In this document: one piece after another, positions 1-6,469 of the stretch
How the letters are laid out: each line of letters starts with the position of its first letter
Numbering within the stretch: position 1 is the stretch's first letter
Source of the DNA: Campylobacteraceae bacterium
GTDB lineage: Bacteria; Campylobacterota; Campylobacteria; Campylobacterales; Sulfurospirillaceae
Reading direction: 5' to 3'
DNA length: 9,911 bases
NCBI GenBank assembly: GCA_027011025.1
Contig: JALVAU010000137.1
Coordinates: 1 to 9,911 of the forward strand
Made by a program: the position numbers and the translations under genes
The notes under the pieces: generated by a model
The model's input: the letters and a program-made list of their open reading frames with translations, nothing else
Told to the model about the DNA's origin: nothing
Databases searched by the model: none

Positions 1-481
1 CTATAAACTCATCTGCACATGTAACATGAAAGCTGTGTACAAAATATAGATAAGTCTCATTGTCTATTCCATTTAAGAGTGGAGAATTTTTTTGGATAAA
101 TATCTCATTCCAACCCATGTGCGGTACTTTTAGTCTTGTTTGAAATTTTGATTTATCAAACTCTACCACTTCACCACTTATTAAACCCAAGCCTTCAGTC
201 TCACCAAATTCATAACTTTTATCAAAAAGAAGTTGCATACCTAAACAGATACCTAAAAGTGGCTTTTGACTCTTTGCAAATTCAAGTACAGCCTCTTTCA
301 TGCCACTCTCTTCTAAGCTTGTCATAGCATCACTAAAAGCTCCAACTCCGGGAAGAATTATCTTTTCATACTCTTTTAGTTTTGAAGCATCTTTTACTAT
401 AGAAACTTTTTTACCAATTTTTTCAAAAGCATTATAAACACTTCTAAGATTCCCCATATTATAATCAACGATCCCTATCAC
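1..481 (-). CDS. hisH: Imidazole glycerol phosphate synthase glutamine amidotransferase subunit HisH (partial, C-terminus off the left edge)
   Basis: HisH hydrolyses glutamine and passes ammonia to HisF, which makes imidazole glycerol phosphate and AICAR in histidine biosynthesis (cytoplasm). About 160 of the usual 200 or so residues are visible. Reading from 481, the protein opens with IGIVDYNMGNLRSV, followed by the class I amidotransferase oxyanion motif LPGVGAF (43-49), the nucleophile motif GICLGMQ with Cys79, then PHMGWN and YFVHSFH, all typical of HisH. The catalytic His-Glu pair would lie beyond the window. The GTG start at 481 is chosen because AGAGGGG sits 8 nt upstream and the HisH homology begins here. 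In-frame ATGs at 502 and 511 would add 7 or 10 residues of unfamiliar sequence. A 112-bp gap with an inverted repeat separates it from the mutase gene. A paralogue serving sugar amination, known in Campylobacter glycosylation loci, cannot be excluded without its HisF partner. Confidence 0.93.
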   Translation of the reverse strand, partial: MIGIVDYNMGNLRSVYNAFEKIGKKVSIVKDASKLKEYEKIILPGVGAFSDAMTSLEESGMKEAVLEFAKSQKPLLGICLGMQLLFDKSYEFGETEGLGLISGEVVEFDKSKFQTRLKVPHMGWNEIFIQKNSPLLNGIDNETYLYFVHSFHVTCADEFI

Positions 482-489
482 TCTACTGT

Positions 490-496
490 CCCCTCT
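490..496 (-). promoter_or_regulatory. Shine-Dalgarno of hisH, overlapped by an inverted-repeat arm
   Basis: AGAGGGG on the minus strand lies 8 nt before the GTG at 481 and decides that start over the upstream in-frame ATGs. Its first three bases (496-494) belong to the distal arm of the 12-bp inverted repeat, so folding of the mRNA could partly hide the ribosome site. Confidence 0.6.
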
Positions 497-553
497 GCCC
501 ATAAACGGCATTTAAAAATTTTATGCTCTTTTAGAGAAAAATTTATGGGCAGA
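494..553. repeat. Perfect 12-bp inverted repeat enclosing a 36-nt loop
   Basis: TCTGCCCATAAA at 494-505 is the exact reverse complement of TTTATGGGCAGA at 542-553. The 36-nt loop holds a smaller hairpin, CTCT/AGAG at 526-536 with a 3-nt loop, and a GCAT/ATGC pair at 508-526. The element fills most of the gap between the mutase stop (594) and the hisH start (481). No T-run follows the stem on the transcribed strand, so it does not look like an intrinsic terminator. It could be a structured leader, an mRNA stability element, or a copy of a small dispersed palindromic repeat. The repeat itself is certain; its role is not. Confidence 0.75.
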
Positions 554-593
554 TTCCTCGCAACTAAAGCACGAGCTGAAGCTCTGTATAATT
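554..593. other. Intergenic tail downstream of the mutase gene with a small hairpin
   Basis: This stretch completes the 112-bp gap. On the minus strand it holds GAGC-TTCA-GCTC (584-573), a 4-bp stem with a tetraloop. An overlapping alternative is CTCG paired with CGAG, extendable by two G-U pairs, around a loop containing CTTTAG. The two folds share bases and exclude each other. No T-tract follows either one, and I see no convincing -35/-10 pair. Confidence 0.35.
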
Positions 594-1967
594 TCACTTG
601 AGTTCTTCTTTTGCTTGTTGGATTAGGGCATTTAGTTTTTGTTCGTACTCTTTTGCTTTTGTTTCGTCTGTGGATTCAAATCTTGTGACGAGTACGGGTG
701 TTGTATTGCTAGCTCGTACCAAGCCCCAACCCTCGTCAAATATTACTCTTACACCATCAACGGCTACTATCTCTTTGATATGAGGAAAATCACTTGGTGG
801 ATTTTCTAGTAACTCTTTTACTTTTTGAACTAATGGAAACTTCTCACTCTCACTTGTCTCCACTTTTATCTCTTCAGTAGAGTAAACCTTTGGCAAAGCC
901 TCTATCTCTGCGTCCACATCAAGGCCATTTTTAATAAGCTCAATCATACGCAATGAGGCATATATAGCATCATCATAACCAAAATATCGATCATTAAAAA
1001 AGAGGTGTCCACTAACTTCAGCGGCAAAGTCAGCATTTAACTCGGCTATTTTTACTTTTAGGTTGCTATGTCCTGTCTTATACATCACAGCTTTTCCATA
1101 AGAGTTTATAGTGTCATACATAACTTGTGAACATTTTACTTCACCTATGACTGTTGGATTTTTCATAGATTTTGAGAATAGTATCGCCATTATATCGCCT
1201 TTGACATTATGCTTTTTTGTCAAAAATGCGATCCTATCGGCATCTCCATCATAAGCAAATCCAAACTCGAACTCACCCTCTAGCTCTTTTTTTATGTCTA
1301 TTAAGTTTTTCTCAACTGTAGGGTCAGGGTGGTGATTTGGAAATGTTCCATCTGGCTCAGTAAAAAGACTCTTATAATCAAATCCGAGATTATCAAAAAT
1401 CTGCGGTGCTACTACTCCTGCCACTCCATTTCCACAATCTATGACAAACTTTTTATCAAAACCCTTTAGGTGTTCAAATTCTTTAGTGAGAAAATCTATA
1501 TATCTGTTTTTTGCATCTATAGTTTTACAAGCAGTATCATCCTCTACTTTTAGATCTATATTTTCCAAAATCTCATCACCTAGTGCATAAATATCCTCTC
1601 CAAAAAAAGGCTTTTTATCTATAGTTATCTTAAATCCATTGTACTCACTAGGATTGTGAGAGCCTGTGATCATCACAGAAGCATCCGTAGTGACTCCATC
1701 CCACTCTTGAAAATTTGAGAAGTAGTTTACCGGAGTTGCAACCATGCCCATATTTAGAACTTCACAGCCTGCTTTATTGAATCCACTTATAAGATAATCG
1801 CAAAGCATAGGAGAGTGACTTCTGGCATCGTAACCAATTGCTACAACCAAGCCACCTATCTTTTTTACCCTCTGCCCTAAAAAATAACCTATCAATTTTG
1901 TCATCTGCTCATTTAACTCTTTTTCAAAAATTCCTCTTATATCATACTCTCTAAAGATTGATTTCAT
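594..1967 (-). CDS. manB: Phosphomannomutase/phosphoglucomutase (ManB/AlgC type)
   Basis: A 457-residue cytoplasmic alpha-D-phosphohexomutase that interconverts hexose 6-phosphate and hexose 1-phosphate, feeding GDP-mannose and/or UDP-glucose synthesis. All four family signatures are visible in order: the N-terminal FREYDIRG; the phosphoserine loop ITGSHNP with Ser103 (100-106); the metal-binding DGDADR (240-245); the sugar-specificity loop EVSGH (317-321); and the phosphate-binding RASNTTP (418-424). The length matches the bacterial AlgC group, and nothing suggests inactivation. The ATG at 1967 is preceded by a perfect AAGGAGG located inside the exonuclease gene, which it overlaps by 17 bp, so the two are probably co-transcribed and possibly translationally coupled. 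Next to a mannosyltransferase-like GT4 and an initiating phosphoglycosyltransferase, a role in precursor supply for a surface glycan is likely. Whether mannose or glucose is preferred cannot be told from sequence alone. Confidence 0.93.
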   Translation of the reverse strand: MKSIFREYDIRGIFEKELNEQMTKLIGYFLGQRVKKIGGLVVAIGYDARSHSPMLCDYLISGFNKAGCEVLNMGMVATPVNYFSNFQEWDGVTTDASVMITGSHNPSEYNGFKITIDKKPFFGEDIYALGDEILENIDLKVEDDTACKTIDAKNRYIDFLTKEFEHLKGFDKKFVIDCGNGVAGVVAPQIFDNLGFDYKSLFTEPDGTFPNHHPDPTVEKNLIDIKKELEGEFEFGFAYDGDADRIAFLTKKHNVKGDIMAILFSKSMKNPTVIGEVKCSQVMYDTINSYGKAVMYKTGHSNLKVKIAELNADFAAEVSGHLFFNDRYFGYDDAIYASLRMIELIKNGLDVDAEIEALPKVYSTEEIKVETSESEKFPLVQKVKELLENPPSDFPHIKEIVAVDGVRVIFDEGWGLVRASNTTPVLVTRFESTDETKAKEYEQKLNALIQQAKEELK

Positions 1968-2730
1968 TGCTTATCGCCTCCTTAAATATCTTTGTATATG
2001 ATTTTTCATCACCCAATTTTTTACCCATTATATCCAAGCTTCGTTTAAAATCCTCTACTATGAGATTTCCTTTTAGAAGTTCATACTTAAGATAGAGCCA
2101 ATAGGTATTTAAGACATCGCTTTCACAATACTCTTTTATCTGTTTTAACTCTCCCCTATAGTACATATCCATCACTTGATCACCTTTGACATCATACTTT
2201 CCTGGTGCTCCGACAAGTGAACATAAGACATCCAGCTTCAAGCCTCTAGTTGCTCCAAATTCACTGATATGATCCATCAAATCTATATGAAATCTATGCG
2301 AAAATCTGTACCTGTAATTATCCCATTTACTCTTACCGAGCTCTGCGTTTTCTACTTCAAAGTAGGCTCTACATGTAAGGTTATATTTCATAGCCCTTAT
2401 CATCAGAAGAGGCACATCAAAACTTCGTCCATTGAAACTGACGAGCTTTGGATTGTGGGAGTCTAAAAATCTCAAAAAATCCCTTAGCATCTCCTCTTCG
2501 CTATCACCATCCATAGAGCTAACCTTTTGAAAAACTCCAAAATCATCGGTGATAACTGCTGAAATGGCCACAATTTTATGATAAGGCAGAGGCAAAAAAC
2601 TACTTCCACTTTTAGCCTCTTGCTCACCCATGGCGATACTTGAAACCTCTATATCACTACCCTCGAAATGCAGAGTTTTTCTTATCAAATTGGCATCAGG
2701 CACAGTCTCTATATCAAATACACAAATCAT
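1951..2730 (-). CDS. PolB-like DEDDy 3'-5' exonuclease domain protein
   Basis: A 259-residue protein of the ribonuclease H-like DnaQ superfamily, resembling the stand-alone exonuclease domain of family B DNA polymerases (COG3298/PF10108 type). The metal-binding residues appear intact: Exo I FDIETVPD with Asp6 and Glu8; Exo II LVSFNGRSFDVPLL with Asp105; an intermediate HIDLMD (148-153); and Exo III YCESDVLNTY with Tyr201 and Asp205, giving the DEDDy arrangement. The predicted activity is 3'-5' removal of nucleotides from DNA or RNA in the cytoplasm; the natural substrate is unknown to me. There is no polymerase domain and no signal peptide. The ATG at 2730 directly abuts the stop of the sugar transferase gene, and AGGAG (2743-2739) lies 8 nt upstream inside that gene. 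The 3' end overlaps the mutase start by 17 bp. A nuclease here does not fit the secretion/glycan theme and may simply be a passenger. Confidence 0.85.
   Translation of the reverse strand: MICVFDIETVPDANLIRKTLHFEGSDIEVSSIAMGEQEAKSGSSFLPLPYHKIVAISAVITDDFGVFQKVSSMDGDSEEEMLRDFLRFLDSHNPKLVSFNGRSFDVPLLMIRAMKYNLTCRAYFEVENAELGKSKWDNYRYRFSHRFHIDLMDHISEFGATRGLKLDVLCSLVGAPGKYDVKGDQVMDMYYRGELKQIKEYCESDVLNTYWLYLKYELLKGNLIVEDFKRSLDIMGKKLGDEKSYTKIFKEAISNEINL
1977..1983 (-). promoter_or_regulatory. Consensus Shine-Dalgarno AAGGAGG of the mutase gene
   Basis: AAGGAGG lies 9 nt before the ATG at 1967 and within the last codons of the exonuclease gene. It is the strongest ribosome-binding site in the window, which suggests the mutase is translated more efficiently than the genes upstream of it. 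Confidence 0.7.
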
Positions 2731-4044
2731 CTACTTAGCTCCTGTTTTTAGTAACACAACTTTGATTGTTTTAAATAAAATAATCACATCCATCCATAGC
2801 GACCAGTTCTGGATATACCACACATCCAAGGTTTTTCTATCATTAAACGAGAGGTTATTTCTCCCGCTAACTTGCCACAAACCACTGATTCCCGGTCTAA
2901 CTCTTACAATCAGATCCAAATCTTCACCAAGTTCAGACTCTTCATTTGGCATATATGGTCTAGGCCCTATAAGATCCATCTCACCTCTTAAAACATTTAT
3001 GATTTGGGGCAACTCATCTAGTGATAACTTTCTCAAGATTTTACCGATTTTTGTGACTCTGGGGTCTTGTTTATATTTATGGTATTTTTTATAATATTTT
3101 ACCTCATCAGGGTTTTTTTTCAGGTACTCTTTTAAGATATCATCATTATCGGTAAACATAGTTCTGTATTTAAAACATTGAAAAATTTTCTTGTCTTTTC
3201 CAACTCTATTTTGCTTAAATAAAACATCCCCACTCGAGTCTCTTTTGATAAAAAATGAGATTACTATATGAAATAGAAGAAACAGAGGTAGAATTAAGAT
3301 AACCAAAGACTTATCAAACAGCTCCTTTAAAAATCTATTTTCAACTTTTAAGAGATTATTTTCTATCTTAATGACAGATGTTTTGATATTGAAAAACTCT
3401 ATGATTTGAGATTGTGAAAAGTTTATAGTATTCATGTATGGAATAACATATATATCTTTAACAAACAAAGAGTATCTTCTAAGAAATTGATCTATTCTTA
3501 TCGTACTTATACCTCTTGAGGCTATAAAGACAACATCTGGTCTTTTTTTTACCGATCTAAAGCCTAGATACCAGTTTTTTCTAAACTCTTGAGCTAATAT
3601 ACCTGCTTGTTTTTTATCTCCTACAATTTTGACTTTTTTTCTAAAAAACTCCATCTTAAAAAGGATTTTTTTAAGCACTCTCTTGTAGGCCGGTAAAAAA
3701 ATCATCAAACCCAAAAAGTATATGACAAAAAAAGATCTTGAATACTCTTGGTTTGTTTTAGTTAACATTAAAATTGCCAAAACTATAACAAAAGAGAGAA
3801 GCAGAGCCTTGATACTCAGCTTTGCTTCTTCCCAGAAATCAAATCTTATAGTGTAGATTTTTTCATAAAAAAGGCTAAGCATTATGATGACAAAAAAGAG
3901 AGAGAAATCCTTGAGCAAATAAGGGGTAAAACTGACACCATGTATCTCTACTTGGCTCCTAAACTCAATAGTCATATAATAAAATACCACTATAAAAAGA
4001 AGATCGAAGAGTAGAAATACCATACCAACAAATTGCTTTTTCAA
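2731..4044 (-). CDS. Polyprenyl-phosphate sugar-1-phosphate transferase (WbaP/WcaJ-like initiating phosphoglycosyltransferase)
   Basis: A 437-residue inner-membrane enzyme that should transfer a sugar 1-phosphate from a nucleotide sugar to undecaprenyl phosphate, the first step of exopolysaccharide, O-antigen or capsule assembly. The order is four hydrophobic segments (about 7-25, 45-60, 78-96, 103-120), a degenerate nucleotide-binding-like region starting at VKIVGD (138-143), a hydrophobic segment at 246-266, then the C-terminal catalytic domain. The catalytic domain carries FKQNRVGKDKKIFQCFKYRTM (276-296), LSLDELPQ with the Asp343-Glu344 dyad, DLIGPRP (357-363) and RPGISGLWQVSGR (383-395). 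All are hallmarks of the bacterial sugar transferase family (PF02397). The start is a TTG at 4044 with AGGGG 6 nt upstream; an ATG at codon 8 is the alternative. The gap to the TolC-like gene upstream is 35 bp. Two runs of eight A on the coding strand (3550-3543 and 3120-3113) lie in frame. The sugar donor cannot be predicted confidently. Confidence 0.92.
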   Translation of the reverse strand: MKKQFVGMVFLLFDLLFIVVFYYMTIEFRSQVEIHGVSFTPYLLKDFSLFFVIIMLSLFYEKIYTIRFDFWEEAKLSIKALLLSFVIVLAILMLTKTNQEYSRSFFVIYFLGLMIFLPAYKRVLKKILFKMEFFRKKVKIVGDKKQAGILAQEFRKNWYLGFRSVKKRPDVVFIASRGISTIRIDQFLRRYSLFVKDIYVIPYMNTINFSQSQIIEFFNIKTSVIKIENNLLKVENRFLKELFDKSLVILILPLFLLFHIVISFFIKRDSSGDVLFKQNRVGKDKKIFQCFKYRTMFTDNDDILKEYLKKNPDEVKYYKKYHKYKQDPRVTKIGKILRKLSLDELPQIINVLRGEMDLIGPRPYMPNEESELGEDLDLIVRVRPGISGLWQVSGRNNLSFNDRKTLDVWYIQNWSLWMDVIILFKTIKVVLLKTGAK

Positions 4045-4079
4045 AAGCTTCCCCTTTTTTTATTAAAGCATAAACAATC

Positions 4080-5372
4080 TCATCCCCTAAAAAGAGCTAA
4101 ATCCAACTGTTCTAGTTTTACATCATCAAATACACCGTAGAGATTTAGCAAAGATGTATATGCCTTTATAAACTGATAAACAGAATCTATAAGTTTAAAT
4201 TTTGCCTCAAAAAGCTTGGCTTTTGCATCTTCAACATCTACTAGATTTTTCAAACCGCTCTCATAACCTCTAGTTACTGCATAGAGATAGAGTTTTGAAG
4301 AGGCTATCGTCTCTTTGTATAGGTTTATATTTTCTTGTGATGTTTTAAAATTCACTATAAATTCATCATATTTTGACAAAACTTTTCTTTGTGTATCTTT
4401 AAGATCTTCATTTGCCGCACTTAAAAGATATCTATATTGTGCCTCTCTTGAACTTGTATATCCCCCGTCAAACAGAGGAACTTTAGCAGTTAACATAACT
4501 CTTGACTCTCGTTTATAGTCTGTATATATGCTTGAGCTGTCATACATAGAAAATGAAGCAGATAGATCAACTTTTGGATATCTGTTGTAAGAGGTATTTT
4601 TTATCTCTTTTTTAGTTAAAGCTATATTTATATTTGATTTTTTTATCTCCATATTTAGAGCTAAAAGATCATCTCTCTTGTATGGCAGACTTAACCTTGA
4701 AATATCTATATTTTCTAAATCAACATCTGGAATTTTTATATCTTTTATACCCGTGAGATTTTTAAATTTGTATTTTGCAAGACTTAAGTTTCTCTTTTCA
4801 CTACTTACTTTTATATTTGATTGTTCATATGTTACTCTTGATTCTAAAAGATCCATCTTGTTTGCAAGTCTCTCTTTGAATTTTTTCTTTATTTGTTCAT
4901 ATTTTGTCTTATTTACTTCAAGATAAGCCTTTGCGACACGGAGTGAATTTTTTGCTCTTATTATAGATACAAATGCATCCGTCACATTAAAAGCCAACTC
5001 CTGCTTAAGTTGATTTAGATAGAGGTTTGAGAACCTGTATTTCATCCTTGACTGTTCTATCATATTATAATTCTCTGGATGGTAGATAGGTACTTGGGAG
5101 GAGAGTGTAGCTGTGTAGTATTGCTCATCTCTTTGAACTCCCGTACCGCTTATTGTATAGTCTCTTACGGTGCCTGAAACTTGCATATCTATCTTTGGAT
5201 ACAACCTTGATTTTGTTTGTGCTATATCCTCTTTTTTCGCATATACCTGATATTGATTTGACTGAACGCTAGCTTCATACTTTAGTGCTTTTTGGTATGA
5301 ACTTTTTATAGATACTCCATCTGCAAAAACCACAGATATAGCCAAAATAAGAAATAAAATCACTCTTTTCAT
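4080..5372 (-). CDS. TolC-family outer-membrane channel of a type I secretion system
   Basis: A 430-residue outer-membrane efflux protein expected to form the trimeric exit duct for the ABC/HlyD pair encoded upstream. The N-terminus is a clear signal peptide: MKR, a hydrophobic stretch, then VFA-D, with cleavage predicted after Ala17. The mature part shows two related long helical halves with the TolC pattern, for example the early YQKALKYEASV, LYPKIDMQVSG (first strand region) and its counterpart RYPKVDLSASFSMYD, and a GLKNLVDVEDAKAKLFEAK segment near the C-terminus. The length is typical. The ATG at 5372 overlaps the stop of the GT4 gene in an ATGA junction, and AAAGGA lies 5 nt upstream, so translational coupling to the glycosyltransferase is likely. 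By position it corresponds to SapF/PrtF. A drug-efflux role is less likely given the PrtD/PrtE-type partners. Confidence 0.9.
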   Translation of the reverse strand: MKRVILFLILAISVVFADGVSIKSSYQKALKYEASVQSNQYQVYAKKEDIAQTKSRLYPKIDMQVSGTVRDYTISGTGVQRDEQYYTATLSSQVPIYHPENYNMIEQSRMKYRFSNLYLNQLKQELAFNVTDAFVSIIRAKNSLRVAKAYLEVNKTKYEQIKKKFKERLANKMDLLESRVTYEQSNIKVSSEKRNLSLAKYKFKNLTGIKDIKIPDVDLENIDISRLSLPYKRDDLLALNMEIKKSNINIALTKKEIKNTSYNRYPKVDLSASFSMYDSSSIYTDYKRESRVMLTAKVPLFDGGYTSSREAQYRYLLSAANEDLKDTQRKVLSKYDEFIVNFKTSQENINLYKETIASSKLYLYAVTRGYESGLKNLVDVEDAKAKLFEAKFKLIDSVYQFIKAYTSLLNLYGVFDDVKLEQLDLALFRG

Positions 5373-6469
5373 AACTTTCCTTTAATAATCTTAGTTATCT
5401 TTTTTTCAAACTCTAGAGGTGAAAATTTCTCAGAAAATTCTCTACACACTTTCGGAGAAAAATCACTCTTTTCAAATTTTAGTATTGCCTCTTTGAGACT
5501 CTCTTTGGTTTGTTCTTGAACAAATATACCACTCTTGCCTTCCAGCACCGTCTCACCTGCTCCACCTTCTTTATAGGCGATGAGGGGAGTACCACAAGCT
5601 TGAGCTTCAATAGGCACTATACCAAAATCCTCTTTTGCCATAAAAACAAAAGCTTTTGCTTTGCTGATTATCTCCATAGCATCATTTCTTGGTAGGTATC
5701 CTTTGAAGCTTATGTTGGATTTTGACATCTTAAGCAACCTATCTTTTGCTCTTCCCTCTCCGATAATGATTAACTCTTTATTCGGAAGCTCATTAAAAGC
5801 CTCTATGATTATATCTACTCTTTTGTACTCTACGAGTCTTGAGAGCGTAACAAAATACTCTTTTTTCTTTTCACAGTATATAGTATCGTCAATCTCAACA
5901 GGCGGATATATAACTGTCGAATCCTTTCTCCAATACTTTTGGATTCTTTTTTGCACAAACTTTGAATCAGCTATAAAACAATCTGCTCTATTTGAAGAGA
6001 CGACATCCCAAATACGCATCTTATGGAGCCATCTTTTCATCAGAATATTTCTAATTCCAACTCCAAAAGCTCCCATTTTATCATATTCAAAGTACATATC
6101 CCACGCATATCTTATAGGCGAATAAATATATGCGATATGTAATTGCTGCGGATGGGTGATGACACCTTTTGCCACAAAATGTGAACTAGATATCACTATA
6201 TCATACTTAGTTAGATCAAATTGTTCAATCAGATAAGGCATAAAAGGCATAAAATAGTTATACCTTTTAGCTATAAATCTATACTTCTGCAAAATAGAAG
6301 TATAGATTTTATGCCCTTTTAAAAAACCTCTATGCCTAGAAGGTAAGACATCCACTATCGTATAGATATCAGCTTGGGGAAACATTTGGAGTACTCTTTT
6401 TAGAACAACTTCTGCCCCTCCTGCTATACCAAGCCAATCATGAATAACAGCAATCTTTTTACTCTTCAA
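5369..6469 (-). CDS. GT4 family glycosyltransferase, WbaZ-like (probable mannosyltransferase)
   Basis: A retaining GT-B glycosyltransferase, about 366 residues from the preferred start, acting on the cytoplasmic face of the inner membrane. Visible features are the N-terminal KIAVIHDWLGIAGGAE glycine-rich loop, YDIVISSSHFVAKGV, YSPIRYAWDMY, the mid-protein TVIYPPV, LSRLVEYKRVD, and the C-terminal donor-site motif EDFGIVPIEA holding the EX7E pair (Glu280 and Glu288). The IHDWL...GGAE opening and the SPIRYAWD segment match what I recall of the WbaZ-like GT4 group, which adds mannose in O-antigen synthesis; the sugar is inference. The open frame reaches a TTG at 6484, but that lacks a ribosome site. 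TTG at 6469 has AAGG 6 nt upstream and is preferred. Either start overlaps the adaptor gene, and the 3' end overlaps the TolC-like gene by 4 bp. Its place between adaptor and channel is unusual. It carries an internal 14-bp hairpin near its 5' end. Confidence 0.88.
   Translation of the reverse strand: MKSKKIAVIHDWLGIAGGAEVVLKRVLQMFPQADIYTIVDVLPSRHRGFLKGHKIYTSILQKYRFIAKRYNYFMPFMPYLIEQFDLTKYDIVISSSHFVAKGVITHPQQLHIAYIYSPIRYAWDMYFEYDKMGAFGVGIRNILMKRWLHKMRIWDVVSSNRADCFIADSKFVQKRIQKYWRKDSTVIYPPVEIDDTIYCEKKKEYFVTLSRLVEYKRVDIIIEAFNELPNKELIIIGEGRAKDRLLKMSKSNISFKGYLPRNDAMEIISKAKAFVFMAKEDFGIVPIEAQACGTPLIAYKEGGAGETVLEGKSGIFVQEQTKESLKEAILKFEKSDFSPKVCREFSEKFSPLEFEKKITKIIKGKL
6275..6309. repeat. Perfect 14-bp inverted repeat (7-nt loop) inside the GT4 coding sequence
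   Basis: AAATCTATACTTCT (6275-6288) is exactly complementary to AGAAGTATAGATTT (6296-6309), separated by GCAAAAT. On the coding strand it encodes the segment KIYTSILQKYRF, so it lies fully in frame within a conserved gene. No long T-run follows in the direction of transcription, so it is not a standard terminator. It would form a stable hairpin early in the GT4 message. Confidence 0.8.

Noticed and set aside
136..327. Plus-strand open frame of 63 codons at the left edge
   Set aside because: It is antisense to hisH, whose catalytic cysteine motif and conserved segments are plainly visible in the other strand.
482..511. Upstream in-frame ATG starts (502 and 511) for hisH
   Set aside because: They add residues foreign to HisH N-termini and have no ribosome site, whereas the GTG at 481 has AGAGGGG at good spacing.
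482..593. Possible intrinsic terminator or promoter in the gap before hisH
   Set aside because: The hairpins are not followed by a T-run on the transcribed strand, and TATACA- or CATAAAAT-like boxes lack a -35 at proper spacing. AT-rich sequence produces such boxes by chance.
2630..3094. Plus-strand open frame of 154 codons antisense to the exonuclease and phosphoglycosyltransferase genes
   Set aside because: It runs across two well-supported minus-strand genes, has no recognisable domain and no ribosome site of note, and its composition is what a complementary frame of coding DNA gives.
5661..6125. Plus-strand open frame of 154 codons antisense to the GT4 gene
   Set aside because: It lies entirely within the conserved GT4 gene and its translation is a hydrophobic, low-information shadow without family motifs.
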